From positions 1-64,000 of the forward strand of contig URKQ01000010.1 in assembly GCA_900548455.1 (NCBI GenBank): a stretch of 64,000 bases of DNA. Reading direction: 5' to 3'. This document shows, one piece after another, positions 35,517-44,875 of this stretch; positions within the stretch are counted from its first letter, which is position 1, and the number at the start of each line of letters is the position of its first letter. Source of the stretch: an uncultured Clostridium sp. Lineage in GTDB: Bacteria; Bacillota; Clostridia; Clostridiales; Clostridiaceae. The translations under genes and the position numbers were made by a program. The notes below the pieces were generated by a model. That model had not been told where the DNA came from, did no database searches, and saw only the letters and a program-made list of their open reading frames with translations.

Positions 35517-35781
35517 ACATCTTCCTCCTTCTTTTTTTCTCTTGTACGTGTGGTAGCAATAAATAACTTCTTCGATAATAAGTCAAAATATTTATTCAAT
35601 TAGAAAATTTGTGAATCGTTTCATATCATATAACATAGTAACATATAAAAAAAATTATATCAACATATATTTCAACTTTTTTCGACATATTTATCGTTTT
35701 TTCAATATTAATTTGATTAATTTAATTTATCTACTATTATTATTGCCAAATTATTCACTTTTAAATCATAATTATGCAATT

Positions 35782-37854
35782 TTACATTTCTTTATATTTA
35801 CATTCACTATTTATACATTCTAAATAATCACCTTTAGCCTTACTATGTCTCTTAGCCATAACACTGCCACACTCTGGACATTTCTTTTCAGATGGTTCAT
35901 ACCAACTTACAAAATCACACTGCGGATAATTGCCGCATCCATAGAACACCTTGCCTTTTTTACTTCTCTTTTCTAAAATTGTACCTCCACATTTTGGACA
36001 AGGTACCTCTAGTTCTCTAGACATGGTTTTAGTGTTTTTACATTCAGGATATCCTGGACAAGCTAAAAACTCACCGAACCTACCTTGCTTAATAACCATC
36101 ATTCTACCACACTTATCACATGGAATATCTGACACCTTATCTTCAATGGTTATCTTTGCAATTTCTTTTTCTGCTATATCTATAGCTTTTTTTAATGGTG
36201 TAAAGAATTCTCCTACAACATCTTTCCAATTAGCATTTCCTTCTTCAATACTATCTAACTTATTTTCCATATCTGCTGTAAACTCTACGTCTACGATTTG
36301 TTTAAAATACTCACTTACAAGATTATTTACTATCTCTCCAAGCTCTGTTGGACAAAGCATCTTCTTCTCTCTCTCAATATATTTTCTACTTAATAATGTA
36401 GTTATTGTTGGGGCATAGGTACTTGGTCTACCTATTCCATTTTCCTCAAGAGTCTTAACAAGAGATGCTTCTGAAAATCTTGCAGGTGGTTGAGTGAAAT
36501 GTTGCTTTCCTTCTGTATCTTTAGATTTTAAAACTTCCCCTATATTTAAGTTTGGTAATTTTAGATTCTCTTCTTCATCATCTTTTTCAACATCATATAT
36601 TTTCATAAAGCCATCAAATTTAACTTTAAATCCTGATGCTCTAAATCCATAATTCCCATTTACTATGGAAATTGAAGTTGAATCAATTGTTGCAGATTCC
36701 ATTTGACTTGCCATAAACCTATTCCATATTAAGCTATAAAGTTTAAATTGGTCTGCAGATAAAGACTCTTTTGCAATTTGTGGAGTAATCTCAACGTTAC
36801 TTGGTCTTACTGCTTCATGGGCATCTTGAGCTCCACTTTTTCCTTTATATACTCTTTTGCTTTTAGGTATATAGTTATCTCCATAATTTTCTTTTATAAA
36901 ATCTAAAGCCATTTCTTGAGCTTCTTCAGAAATTCTTACCGAGTCAGTTCTCATATAAGTAATAAGACCTACACTACCATGTCCTTTTATATCTATACCT
37001 TCATAAAGTTGCTGTGCTGTTGACATAGTTTTCTTTGTAGAAAAATTAATTTTTCTATAAGCTTCCTGTTGAAGTGTACTTGTTGTAAATGGAGGTAACG
37101 GATTCTTATACTTTACTGTCTCCTTTACATCTTTTACTATAAACTGTCCATTTTTAATTTCTTTAATTATTTGATCTGCTTCTTCTTTATTATTTATAGT
37201 AATTTTTTTACCATTCTTATTTTGCAACTTAATAACAAAAGCTTTTGCATCCTTTTCACCAGAAACTTTTACCTCTATTGTCCAATATTCCTGTGGAATA
37301 AAACTTGCAATTTCTTTTTCTCTATCACAAATTATTCTTAATGATACTGATTGCACTCTTCCTGCACTTAGTCCCCACTTTATTTTTCTCCATAATATAG
37401 GGCTAATTTCATATCCTACTAACCTATCTAATACTCTTCTTGCTTGTTGTGCATCAAATACATGCTCATTGATCTTTCGAGGAGACTTTATAGCATTTTT
37501 AACAGCATTCTTTGTAATTTCATTAAATTCTATTCTACAACAATCATCAGTATTAATTTTTAAAATCTTAGCTAAATGCCAAGATATTGCTTCTCCCTCT
37601 CTATCAGGGTCAGTCGCAAGGTATACTTTTTCACTTTTTTTAGCTTGTTTTCTAATTTTGTCTAAAAGTTCCCCCTTACCTCTAATAGTTATATATTTAG
37701 GTTCATAATTATTTTCTATATCAACACCTAACTGACTTTTAGGTAAATCTCTTACATGTCCCATAGATGCTTCTACCACGTAATTTTTTCCTAAGTATTT
37801 TTTAATTGTTTTTGCTTTTGCTGGTGATTCGACTATAACCAATCGTTGCCCCAT
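35782..37854 (-). CDS. topA: DNA topoisomerase I
   Basis: 690 residues. The Toprim domain has VIVESPAKAKTI (6-17) and TDPDREGEAI (81-90). The active-site Tyr300 lies in LITYMRTDS. Three four-cysteine zinc ribbons end the protein (CDKCGRMM, CPKCGGTI and CPECGSVM units). It relaxes negative supercoils ahead of and behind transcription. It follows dprA as in Bacillus. No clear terminator is seen in the 265 bases before codY. Confidence 0.97.
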   Translation of the reverse strand: MGQRLVIVESPAKAKTIKKYLGKNYVVEASMGHVRDLPKSQLGVDIENNYEPKYITIRGKGELLDKIRKQAKKSEKVYLATDPDREGEAISWHLAKILKINTDDCCRIEFNEITKNAVKNAIKSPRKINEHVFDAQQARRVLDRLVGYEISPILWRKIKWGLSAGRVQSVSLRIICDREKEIASFIPQEYWTIEVKVSGEKDAKAFVIKLQNKNGKKITINNKEEADQIIKEIKNGQFIVKDVKETVKYKNPLPPFTTSTLQQEAYRKINFSTKKTMSTAQQLYEGIDIKGHGSVGLITYMRTDSVRISEEAQEMALDFIKENYGDNYIPKSKRVYKGKSGAQDAHEAVRPSNVEITPQIAKESLSADQFKLYSLIWNRFMASQMESATIDSTSISIVNGNYGFRASGFKVKFDGFMKIYDVEKDDEEENLKLPNLNIGEVLKSKDTEGKQHFTQPPARFSEASLVKTLEENGIGRPSTYAPTITTLLSRKYIEREKKMLCPTELGEIVNNLVSEYFKQIVDVEFTADMENKLDSIEEGNANWKDVVGEFFTPLKKAIDIAEKEIAKITIEDKVSDIPCDKCGRMMVIKQGRFGEFLACPGYPECKNTKTMSRELEVPCPKCGGTILEKRSKKGKVFYGCGNYPQCDFVSWYEPSEKKCPECGSVMAKRHSKAKGDYLECINSECKYKEM

Positions 37855-37964
37855 TTATACCCCTCCATCGTAGCTTTACGTTATTTCTTTAAATCTTCAA
37901 TCAAATTAAATTTTAATAGTAGTATATATTAATATTTATATTTCCTATAGATTAAAATAGTAAC

Positions 37965-39062
37965 CTATTTTGCAGTCTTCATTTTTTTATTGACTTTAAC
38001 ATAAAAGTTTCCACTTAAACATAAAATCTCCTCTTTTACTTGCAATTCAAATAATAACTTATATAATTGATTAATGTCAATATTAGTTCTTTTAATAATA
38101 TCATCAATATGTATAGGATTTTCATCAATTATATTTAATAATCTTTCAATTTCAGTATAAAACATATCCATTTCATCATTATTATCTATATATATTTTAG
38201 AAATATTCCATATATCTAAAATATCTTGTACTTCAGTATATACATGAGCCCCATCTTTTAAGAGTCTATTAGTGCCACAACTTCCTTTTGAAAAAATGCT
38301 TCCAGGCACAGCCATGACCTCTTTCCCTTGATCTAATGCTAATCCTGCAGTTATTAAAGTACCACTTTTTTCTCCTGCCTCTGTTACTAAAAGCAAATCA
38401 CCTATTCCACTAATGATTCTATTTCTTATAGGAAAATTTTTAGGATAAGGTCTAGTTCCTAAAGGAAATTCACTTATTATACATCCTCCACTATTTAATA
38501 TATCATTGTAAAGAGACGTATTAATTTTAGGATATATATAGTCAATACCTGATCCCAACACAGCTATCGTATTTATATTATTCTTTAATGCAGCTCTATG
38601 TGCCACAGAATCTATTCCAATAGCTAATCCACTAACTACATTTATATTATAATTTTTTAATTGATTTATTATACAAGTAGTAGATTCCTCTCCATATTTA
38701 CTACATCTTCTAGACCCAACTACAGACAGGCTTTTTCTATCATTTATTTTTGAAATATCTCCTTTATAAAAGAGTGAAAAAGGCGGACTGTAAATATGCA
38801 CTAATCCTAGAGGATAATCTAAATCTCCCTGTAATATAATCTTGATATTGTTTTTTTCAACATATGATAAAAGATTTTCATTAATTATAATATCGTAGCA
38901 TTCTAATAGTCTACCAGTATTTATAATATTTGGCAAATCGTTATTCTTTTTATCTATAGATTTTTTTAAATCATCAGCTGTATTAAAATTTTCATAAATA
39001 TATTTTTTTGCTTTACCACTTATCATAGTAGAAGCTAACCATAATCTTAATAATTTATCCAT
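37965..39062 (-). CDS. dprA: DNA-processing protein DprA
   Basis: 365 residues. The Rossmann-like core has VVGSRRCSKYG, SGLAIGIDSVAHRAAL and GTLITAGLALDQGK followed by VMAVPGS. A winged-helix-like C-terminus follows (about 295-360). It loads RecA onto incoming single-stranded DNA in natural transformation. Clostridia keep it even where competence has not been shown. It lies 15 bases after the comM-like gene. Confidence 0.94.
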   Translation of the reverse strand: MDKLLRLWLASTMISGKAKKYIYENFNTADDLKKSIDKKNNDLPNIINTGRLLECYDIIINENLLSYVEKNNIKIILQGDLDYPLGLVHIYSPPFSLFYKGDISKINDRKSLSVVGSRRCSKYGEESTTCIINQLKNYNINVVSGLAIGIDSVAHRAALKNNINTIAVLGSGIDYIYPKINTSLYNDILNSGGCIISEFPLGTRPYPKNFPIRNRIISGIGDLLLVTEAGEKSGTLITAGLALDQGKEVMAVPGSIFSKGSCGTNRLLKDGAHVYTEVQDILDIWNISKIYIDNNDEMDMFYTEIERLLNIIDENPIHIDDIIKRTNIDINQLYKLLFELQVKEEILCLSGNFYVKVNKKMKTAK

Positions 39063-39077
39063 ATTTCAATCTCCATA

Positions 39078-40598
39078 TCAAATTATATTTTCATTTACAT
39101 ATTTTCTATATTGAATCGATTCTATTACATGGTGTTCTTCAATGATATTATCACCCTCTAAATCTGCCAATGTTCTAGCAAGTTTCAATATTTTATAGTA
39201 TCCTCTATTGGTTAAACCATATTTTTTATATACATATTTTAAAACAGTATCTGCATCCTTCTTTATTTTGCAATATTTTTTTATTTGTGCTGTTTTCATC
39301 TGTCCGTTACAAGCTATAGTTTCACCCTTAAATCTTTCATTTTGAATTTGTCTAGCATTAATAATCCTCTTCTTAATTTTCTCTGATGATTCTTCCCTTT
39401 GGCTACCTGAAACTTCTTCATAAGATAGGGAATTAACCCCTATAAACATATCAATTCTATCTAAAATGGGACCTGATAATTTAGATAGATACCTTTCTCT
39501 CTCATATTCTCTACAAGTACATTCCCTTACATTGCTTCCATAATATCCACAGGGACAAGGATTAAACGCCCCTACCAACATAAAACTAGCCGGATAGGAG
39601 ATTGTTCCATTAATTCTAGCAAGCCTTACTATTCCTTCTTCCATAGGCTGCCTAAGACCCTCTAACGCTCTTTTATCAAACTCTGCCATTTCATCTAAAA
39701 ATAAAACTCCTCTGTGGGCAAATGATACCTCCCCTGGTAAAATTTTATTACCACCTCCAAGCAAAGCTATATTAGTTATTGTATGGTGAGGGTTTCTAAA
39801 TGGCCTACTACTATATATACCTTCTCGTGAATCTTTTCCACTTACACTATAAATTTGAGTTACTTCTATAGATTCATCATAGGTTAAAGGTGGCATAATT
39901 GAATTTATTCTTTCTGCTAACATGGTTTTTCCTGCTCCTGGGGGACCATATAAAACTATATTGTGATTTCCTGCCACTGCAACCTCTATTCCTCTTTTAG
40001 CTGATTTTTGACCTACTACATCTGCAAAATCCAAATTATAATTATTAATATCTATCATTGCAAATTTATTTTTATATGGTTTTATATCTCTATATAGCAT
40101 AAAGTGAATAACTTCTTTTAAAGTCTCCATTGGATAAACCTCTATATCCTCTAGAGAAGCACATTCATCTTTATTTCCCATCGGAATTATAAATTTATGA
40201 ATTCCTTGTTTTTTTCCTTCTAATACCATGGATAAAACTCCATTAACTTTACTTATTTTTCCATTTAAAGATAACTCACCTAAAATAAGAAATTCCCTTA
40301 TATCATCACGTTCAATTTGATATGTCTCAGCTAAAATTCCAATTGCTATTGGTAAATCATAATGAGAACCTTCTTTTTTTATATGTGCTGGTGCTAAATT
40401 AACTATAATTCTATTAACGGGAAATTCTAGCTTAGAATTAATTATGGCCGCTCTTACTCTGTCCTTAGATTCCTTTACCGCAGCTCCTCCAAGTCCTACA
40501 ATACTAAAGTTAGGAAGTCCCCTTTCAATATCCACCTCTACCTCTACAAGACTCCCTTTGAGCCCACATAGAGCTGCACTGATAACTCCTATGGACAT
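39078..40598 (-). CDS. comM: YifB/ComM-like Mg-chelatase-family AAA+ ATPase
   Basis: 506 residues. An N-terminal Lon-like (ChlI) domain (about 1-170) precedes the AAA+ core with Walker A YGPPGAGKTML (near 215) and LDEMAEF, plus a zinc-like cluster CPCGYYGSNVRECTC. The C-terminal domain ends near 495. Homologue ComM is a hexameric branch-migration helicase in transformation. Its pairing with dprA supports a role in DNA uptake processing. It is divergent from yraN. Confidence 0.9.
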   Translation of the reverse strand: MSIGVISAALCGLKGSLVEVEVDIERGLPNFSIVGLGGAAVKESKDRVRAAIINSKLEFPVNRIIVNLAPAHIKKEGSHYDLPIAIGILAETYQIERDDIREFLILGELSLNGKISKVNGVLSMVLEGKKQGIHKFIIPMGNKDECASLEDIEVYPMETLKEVIHFMLYRDIKPYKNKFAMIDINNYNLDFADVVGQKSAKRGIEVAVAGNHNIVLYGPPGAGKTMLAERINSIMPPLTYDESIEVTQIYSVSGKDSREGIYSSRPFRNPHHTITNIALLGGGNKILPGEVSFAHRGVLFLDEMAEFDKRALEGLRQPMEEGIVRLARINGTISYPASFMLVGAFNPCPCGYYGSNVRECTCREYERERYLSKLSGPILDRIDMFIGVNSLSYEEVSGSQREESSEKIKKRIINARQIQNERFKGETIACNGQMKTAQIKKYCKIKKDADTVLKYVYKKYGLTNRGYYKILKLARTLADLEGDNIIEEHHVIESIQYRKYVNENII

Positions 40599-40633
40599 AC
40601 ATTCACCTTCTTAATATAATATTTTAGTTTAAA

Positions 40634-40659
40634 ATATTACCATTTTGGTAAATATTTAA
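40634..40659. repeat. Inverted repeat in the comM-yraN divergent spacer
   Basis: AATATTACC and GGTAAATATT flank a 5-base centre, differing by one inserted base. It lies midway in an 89-base divergent promoter region, so it may be an operator or simply AT-rich symmetry. Confidence 0.45.
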
Positions 40660-40687
40660 ACATATATATTTAGGAAAAGGAGAAAAA

Positions 40688-41044
40688 ATGAAAAGACTAA
40701 ATTACGAAATTGGAGCTTATGGCGAAAGCTTAGCTAAAAATTTTTTAAGAGATCAAGGTTATTATATATTAGAGGAAAACTTTTCTTGTAAAATTGGTGA
40801 AATAGACTTAATAGCAAGAGATGGCAATTATATCTGCTTTATCGAAGTAAAAACTAGATATAGTCAAGATTATGGAACTCCTGCTGAAAGCATTACATAT
40901 CACAAAAGAAAAAAATTATATAAAGTAGCACAATATTATATCCTTATAAACAAACTTCAGAACTCTTCATTTAGATTTGATGCCATTGAGATAATTTTAC
41001 TTAATTCTTCCTTTAAATTAAATTTAATTAAAAATATTATGTAG
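40688..41044 (+). CDS. yraN: UPF0102 family YraN-like nuclease-fold protein
   Basis: 118 residues. A PD-(D/E)xK-type core is visible as EENFSCKIGEIDLIARDGN followed by FIEVKTR (Asp, Glu, Lys ligands). YraN proteins resemble Holliday-junction resolvases, but activity is undefined. It starts after AAAGGAG, is one of three plus-strand genes and converges on rnhB through a shared terminator. Confidence 0.85.
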   Translation: MKRLNYEIGAYGESLAKNFLRDQGYYILEENFSCKIGEIDLIARDGNYICFIEVKTRYSQDYGTPAESITYHKRKKLYKVAQYYILINKLQNSSFRFDAIEIILLNSSFKLNLIKNIM

Positions 41045-41054
41045 GTTCACAAAT

Positions 41055-41102
41055 AAAAGGCATTGCAAAATGAAAAATTCAATCATTTTGCAATGCCTTT
41101 TT
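41055..41102. terminator. Bidirectional terminator between yraN and rnhB
   Basis: AAAAGGCATTGCAAAATGA pairs perfectly with its complement over about 18 bp around a short A/T-rich loop. There are T runs on the plus strand and A runs upstream that give T runs on the minus strand. It serves both converging genes. Confidence 0.92.
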
Positions 41103-41116
41103 ATTATTCTGTTTTA

Positions 41117-41950
41117 TTATTTTATTATATTTCTTATAAAAGTTTCTCTGTGAATATCGCAACTTCCATGTTTAACTATAGCTTCCATATGTTCTTTAGT
41201 ACCATAGCCTACATTTTTTTCAAATCCATAATGAGTATATTTTTCGCTATATTCTTCCATTAATTTATCTCTATAAACCTTTGCTATTATTGACGCACAC
41301 GCTATAGCGGCACTTTTAGTATCCCCTTTAATAACAGCTTCATTGTTCATATCAAATCCCTTTATAGTGTATCCATCAGACAATACAATATCCGGTTTTA
41401 TATTTAATGAAGATATAGCTTCTTTAAATATTTCATTATTACAATATCCAATACCTAATTCATCTATTTCTTTGTTACTTTTAATGGCAATTGAATAACT
41501 TATTGCTTTTGTTTTAATTATCTCACTTAACTCTTCTCTAAGGTCTTTCGAAATTTTCTTAGAGTCATTAATTCTTAAAATTAAATCTTTATCATTATTG
41601 TTAAGCACCACCGCTGCAGCCACTATAGGTCCTGCCAATGGACCACGTCCAACTTCATCAACCCCTGCTACAACTTCATATCCAAAACTTTTATCAAAAT
41701 CATAAAGGGCTTTAACCCTTATCACTTCTTTTTCATATTGTTCAATTGTCTTTTTAACAACATCTCCAAGAGATCTTACATTCTTTCTTTCATCATCAAG
41801 GAGTGCATTAGAGATAATCTCGTAAGCTTCTATATTATCTTCAACTGGATTTAATGACATAAACCCTCTAACTGAAGATTTTATATCATTGAAACGCATT
41901 ATTTTAATTTCATCTACAAAACTTAAATTACTCATTTTCTCTTCTTTCAT
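41117..41950 (-). CDS. rnhB: Ribonuclease HII
   Basis: 277 residues with the Firmicute-type N-terminal extension of about 85 residues. The catalytic DEVGRGPLAGP begins at Asp98-Glu99, and further acidic residues lie in VLSDG and KGDTKSAAIACASIIAK. It removes ribonucleotides and RNA primers from DNA. It overlaps the rbgA stop by 23 bases. The ATG five codons later (41935) also has a plausible AAGAG site, so the start is uncertain by five residues. Confidence 0.94.
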   Translation of the reverse strand: MKEEKMSNLSFVDEIKIMRFNDIKSSVRGFMSLNPVEDNIEAYEIISNALLDDERKNVRSLGDVVKKTIEQYEKEVIRVKALYDFDKSFGYEVVAGVDEVGRGPLAGPIVAAAVVLNNNDKDLILRINDSKKISKDLREELSEIIKTKAISYSIAIKSNKEIDELGIGYCNNEIFKEAISSLNIKPDIVLSDGYTIKGFDMNNEAVIKGDTKSAAIACASIIAKVYRDKLMEEYSEKYTHYGFEKNVGYGTKEHMEAIVKHGSCDIHRETFIRNIIK

Positions 41951-42791
41951 CGGGCTCTTCTAATGATATAGGCCCTAATTTCCCCCCCCTAAATTCATCT
42001 AATAACATTACTGCCACTCTATTATAATCTATGTTACCTCTAGAAATTATAGCACCTCTTTTTTTTGCGATATTATCCATATTTTCAAGAGGATTTTCAT
42101 CTAATTCACTTAACTTATATCTTTCCATTAATCTAGCACCATGAGTTTGTTGAAGTTTCTCAATTAATTTTAGCGCCAATTCTTCTATATCCATAATCTC
42201 ATCTTTTATAGCACCTGTAAAAGCTAAATTTAATCCAACTTTCTCATCTTCAAACTTTGGCCATAAAACTCCTGGAGTATCTAAAAGTTCAATACCTTGT
42301 TTTGTTTTAATCCATTGTTTACTTTTGGTTACACCTGGTCTATCACCTGTCTTAGCTATATTATTTTTAGCCATTTTATTTATAAATGTAGATTTACCTA
42401 CATTGGGTATTCCTACTACCATAGCTCTTATTGTAATATTTTCTACACCCTTACTTCTTAGTCTATCATGTTTTTCTTTTAAAAGCTCCTCTAAAGTACC
42501 CTTAATTTTATTTAATCCTGCCCCTGTAAGGCAATTAACAGACAATACTCGAGTATTATCATTAGATAGCTTCTTTACCCACTGTTTTGTTATATTTTCG
42601 TCCCCTAAATCACTTTTGTTAAAAAGTATTATTCTAGGTTTTTCATTACAAATATTTTCTATATCTGGATTAGAGCTTGAATATGGTATTCTAGCATCTC
42701 TTATTTCTATAACTGCATCAACCAATTTTAGGTTTTCTTTTATTTCTCGTCTAGTTTTGGCCATATGACCTGGAAACCAATTTATACTCAT
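41928..42791 (-). CDS. rbgA: Ribosome biogenesis GTPase A
   Basis: 287 residues of the circularly permuted GTPase type. FNKSD (G4) precedes the P-loop GIPNVGKST (G1) and LLDTPGVLWP (G3). The C-terminal helical domain is present. It acts late in 50S assembly, around incorporation of L16 and others. Copy B of the dispersed element lies in its leader, downstream of a probable promoter (42908-42935). It is translationally linked to rnhB. Confidence 0.96.
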   Translation of the reverse strand: MSINWFPGHMAKTRREIKENLKLVDAVIEIRDARIPYSSSNPDIENICNEKPRIILFNKSDLGDENITKQWVKKLSNDNTRVLSVNCLTGAGLNKIKGTLEELLKEKHDRLRSKGVENITIRAMVVGIPNVGKSTFINKMAKNNIAKTGDRPGVTKSKQWIKTKQGIELLDTPGVLWPKFEDEKVGLNLAFTGAIKDEIMDIEELALKLIEKLQQTHGARLMERYKLSELDENPLENMDNIAKKRGAIISRGNIDYNRVAVMLLDEFRGGKLGPISLEEPDERRENE

Positions 42792-42815
42792 TTTATTTCT
42801 CCTTTTAATTGTAAG

Positions 42816-42880
42816 CTATATATTACCCTGTCAGGCTTTTTCAAACTGAACTCTAAGGTTCTCTTTGAAGATCTCTCCTT
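42816..42880 (-). repeat. Dispersed element, copy B
   Basis: It matches copy A (18164-18227) over about 64 bases, with roughly 12 differences and no gaps by hand count. The right-hand outer arm of copy A is missing. The internal hairpin is weakened to GAAC/GTTC. Transcribed as part of the rbgA leader. Confidence 0.6.
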
Positions 42881-42907
42881 AAATCAGAGGAGATTTTACA
42901 TTTATAT

Positions 42908-42935
42908 ATTATATCACTGTTTCTTACTACAGCAA
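42908..42935 (-). promoter_or_regulatory. Probable promoter of rbgA
   Basis: On the minus strand TTGCTG (42930-42935) and TATAAT (42908-42913) are 16 bases apart. The leader would be about 110 nt and would include repeat copy B. Confidence 0.6.
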
Positions 42936-43027
42936 TTAATTGTATAACTTATATTACAGTATATCCTTAAAACTATGTTAGATTATGAAACAAATAACTC
43001 TAAAAAATTTAGATTTCCTTAGATATT

Positions 43028-43052
43028 AAAAAAAGGGACGAAACGTCCCATT
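43028..43052 (-). terminator. Terminator after rplS
   Basis: The stem AATGGGACG/CGTCCCTT with a 3-base loop is followed on the minus strand by TTTTTTT, just beyond the rplS stop. Confidence 0.88.
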
Positions 43053-43055
43053 TTC

Positions 43056-43400
43056 TTATATTCTTTCTTTAACTTTAGCAGCTTTACCAACTCTGTCTCT
43101 TAAGTAGTAAAGTTTAGCTCTTCTTACTTTACCTTTTCTTACTACTTCAACCTTTTCGATTACTGGAGCATTGATTGGGAAAGTTTTTTCAACACCAACA
43201 CCTGAAGCAAATCTTCTAACTGTAAAAGTTTCTCTTGCTCCACCGTTTTGTATCTTAAGTACAGTTCCTTCGAAAACTTGGATTCTTTCCTTGTTTCCTT
43301 CTTTAATTCTAATATGAACTTTAACTGTATCACCTACTCCAAATTCTGGTAGGTCGTTTCTTAATTGTTCTGCTTCTATTTCTCTTATTATATCTAACAT
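43056..43400 (-). CDS. rplS: 50S ribosomal protein L19
   Basis: 114 residues from the ATG behind AGGAGG. Upstream codons to 43508 carry the promoter and leader, not protein. PEFGVGDTVKVHIRIKEG and the C-terminal KVRRAKLYYLRDRVGKAAK are L19 signatures. It bridges the 50S and 30S subunits. It has its own promoter inside the trmD end and a leader where L19 autoregulation would be expected. Confidence 0.97.
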   Translation of the reverse strand: MLDIIREIEAEQLRNDLPEFGVGDTVKVHIRIKEGNKERIQVFEGTVLKIQNGGARETFTVRRFASGVGVEKTFPINAPVIEKVEVVRKGKVRRAKLYYLRDRVGKAAKVKERI

Positions 43401-43479
43401 TGTGCATTCCCTCCTAAGCTTTATTATGACGTTCTTAACACTACTGTGACAGAGGACCGCCCGTACTAGCACAATCCTC
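43401..43479 (-). promoter_or_regulatory. rplS leader, candidate L19 regulatory RNA
   Basis: About 75 nt of GC-richer sequence than the surroundings lies between the promoter and the rplS ribosome binding site, with short complementary segments such as GGCGGTCCTC and its partners. L19 leaders are a known Firmicute RNA family. I cannot confirm the match without a covariance model. Confidence 0.4.
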
Positions 43480-43508
43480 ATTTTATCACACATTAAGTAT
43501 TCATGCAA
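43480..43508 (-). promoter_or_regulatory. SigA-type promoter of rplS
   Basis: On the minus strand TTGCAT (43503-43508) and TAAAAT (43480-43485) are 17 bases apart. It starts within 3 bases of the trmD stop. Confidence 0.7.
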
Positions 43509-43510
43509 TC

Positions 43511-44236
43511 TTATTTTTCTGTTTTATAGTAATTCTCTAAAAGTTTTTTATCCTCTTTAGATAGCTCTATCCTCTTATATAAATCACTTCTTTTTTCCTT
43601 CGTAATTATTAAAGATTGAGTCCTTCTCCATTTTCTTATGTTTTCATGATGCCCTGATGTAAGAACTTCTGGTACGTCTTCTCCTTCAAAGGAAACAGGT
43701 CTTGTATACTGAGGATATTCTAATAATCCATCATAAAATGATTCTTCTTGAAAACTTTCTTCACAGGAAAGAACTCCTGGAATCATTCTGGCTATACTAT
43801 CTATTACAGGAATACAGGCCATTTCCCCTCCTGTAAGTACAAAATCTCCAAGAGAAATTTCCATATCAATATATTTATATACACGTTCATCAATACCTTC
43901 ATAATGCCCACATAAAAATATTAATTCCTTATCCTTGGAAAGTTCCTTACATAAGTCTTGATTTAAAGTCTTGCCTCTAGGTCCTAAAAATATTACTTTT
44001 CCTTTATTGTTTTCCTTTGTATGTCTAATACAATCTACTATTGGCTGAGGCGTCATCACCATGCCAGCTCCACCACCATAGGGATAATCATCAACCTTTT
44101 TATGTTTATTTAAAGAAAAATCTCTAATATTGGTAGCATTAATAGACAAAATTCCTTTTTCCTGGGCAATACCAATTATACTATGCTCAAAAATATTGAA
44201 CATCTCTGGAAATAAAGTTAAAATATCAATCTTCAT
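43511..44236 (-). CDS. trmD: tRNA (guanine-N1-)-methyltransferase
   Basis: 241 residues. The SPOUT knot shows in YPYGGGAGMVM (near 53-63), LCGHYEGIDERV and SLGDFVLTGGE. It makes m1G37 in tRNAs and prevents +1 frameshifting. It overlaps rimM by one base (TAATG), so the two are translationally coupled. Confidence 0.97.
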   Translation of the reverse strand: MKIDILTLFPEMFNIFEHSIIGIAQEKGILSINATNIRDFSLNKHKKVDDYPYGGGAGMVMTPQPIVDCIRHTKENNKGKVIFLGPRGKTLNQDLCKELSKDKELIFLCGHYEGIDERVYKYIDMEISLGDFVLTGGEMACIPVIDSIARMIPGVLSCEESFQEESFYDGLLEYPQYTRPVSFEGEDVPEVLTSGHHENIRKWRRTQSLIITKEKRSDLYKRIELSKEDKKLLENYYKTEK

Positions 44237-44733
44237 TATTCAGACCACACCTTTACAGGTTTTATTATTATTGTATTATTTTCAATATCTACTTTTTCAA
44301 CTATAGTTTTCATCGCAGGTACAAGTAATTCTTCTTTACCCTCACCCTTTACCCAATATACATCATTACTTCCCGTTTCTATTACATCATAAACTTTTCC
44401 TATTTTAGTTCCCTCTGTATCAAAAACAAAACAATCTAATAAATCCGCTATATAATAACTGTCTTTAGGCAATTTAATTGCATTTTCTCTTTTTACTTCA
44501 ATATATTTATTCCTATAGTTTTCTGCTTCTTCTATAGAATCAATACCTTCTATCTTTAATATAGCCCTATCCTTTTGTAGTTTTACAGATGTAATATTTA
44601 TTTTTTTTCCTTCAATATAAGCTTCATTTAATTTCTTAAATCTCTGCAAACTATCTGTTAAAGATAACACCTTTACTTCACCTTTAACTCCATGAGGTTT
44701 TGTTATTTGTCCAACACTAAATAATTCTTTCAT
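44236..44733 (-). CDS. rimM: 16S rRNA processing protein RimM
   Basis: 165 residues. The N-terminal RimM barrel begins GQITKPHGVKGEVKV, and a PRC-barrel follows (about 90-165, YYIADLLDCFVFD). It binds S19 during 30S head assembly. A textbook promoter at 44797-44825 starts the rimM-trmD unit. Confidence 0.95.
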   Translation of the reverse strand: MKELFSVGQITKPHGVKGEVKVLSLTDSLQRFKKLNEAYIEGKKINITSVKLQKDRAILKIEGIDSIEEAENYRNKYIEVKRENAIKLPKDSYYIADLLDCFVFDTEGTKIGKVYDVIETGSNDVYWVKGEGKEELLVPAMKTIVEKVDIENNTIIIKPVKVWSE

Positions 44734-44796
44734 ATATTATATCTCCTTAAAATTGCATACAATTATTTAACTTATGTAGTATATATATCAATGATA

Positions 44797-44825
44797 ATTT
44801 TATATATTGTATTTGTTATTGTCAA
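44797..44825 (-). promoter_or_regulatory. SigA-type promoter of rimM-trmD
   Basis: On the minus strand TTGACA (44820-44825) and TAAAAT (44797-44802) are 17 bases apart. The -35 abuts a terminator, so the unit is insulated from rpsP-khpA. Confidence 0.85.
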
Positions 44826-44863
44826 CAAAAAAGTGGCTTTAGGATTTCTTTAAATGCCACTTC
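44826..44863 (-). terminator. Second terminator after khpA
   Basis: The stem GAAGTGGC/GCCACTT with a 17-base loop is followed by TTTTTTG on the minus strand, immediately before the rimM promoter. Confidence 0.75.
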
Positions 44864-44875
44864 AGCAAAAAAATA

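Noticed and set aside
35517..35640. Possible CodY box upstream of codY (AATTTTCTAATTGAA)
   Set aside because: Only about 9 of 15 positions match AATTTTCWGAAAATT, well within chance for such AT-rich DNA.
37855..37964. Possible small gene or terminator between dprA and topA
   Set aside because: The spacer is AT-rich with no convincing start, ribosome binding site or hairpin with a T run.
43401..43508. N-terminal extension of L19 (36 extra in-frame codons)
   Set aside because: The extra codons coincide with the promoter and leader, lack a ribosome binding site and have no family match. The ATG at 43400 has AGGAGG.
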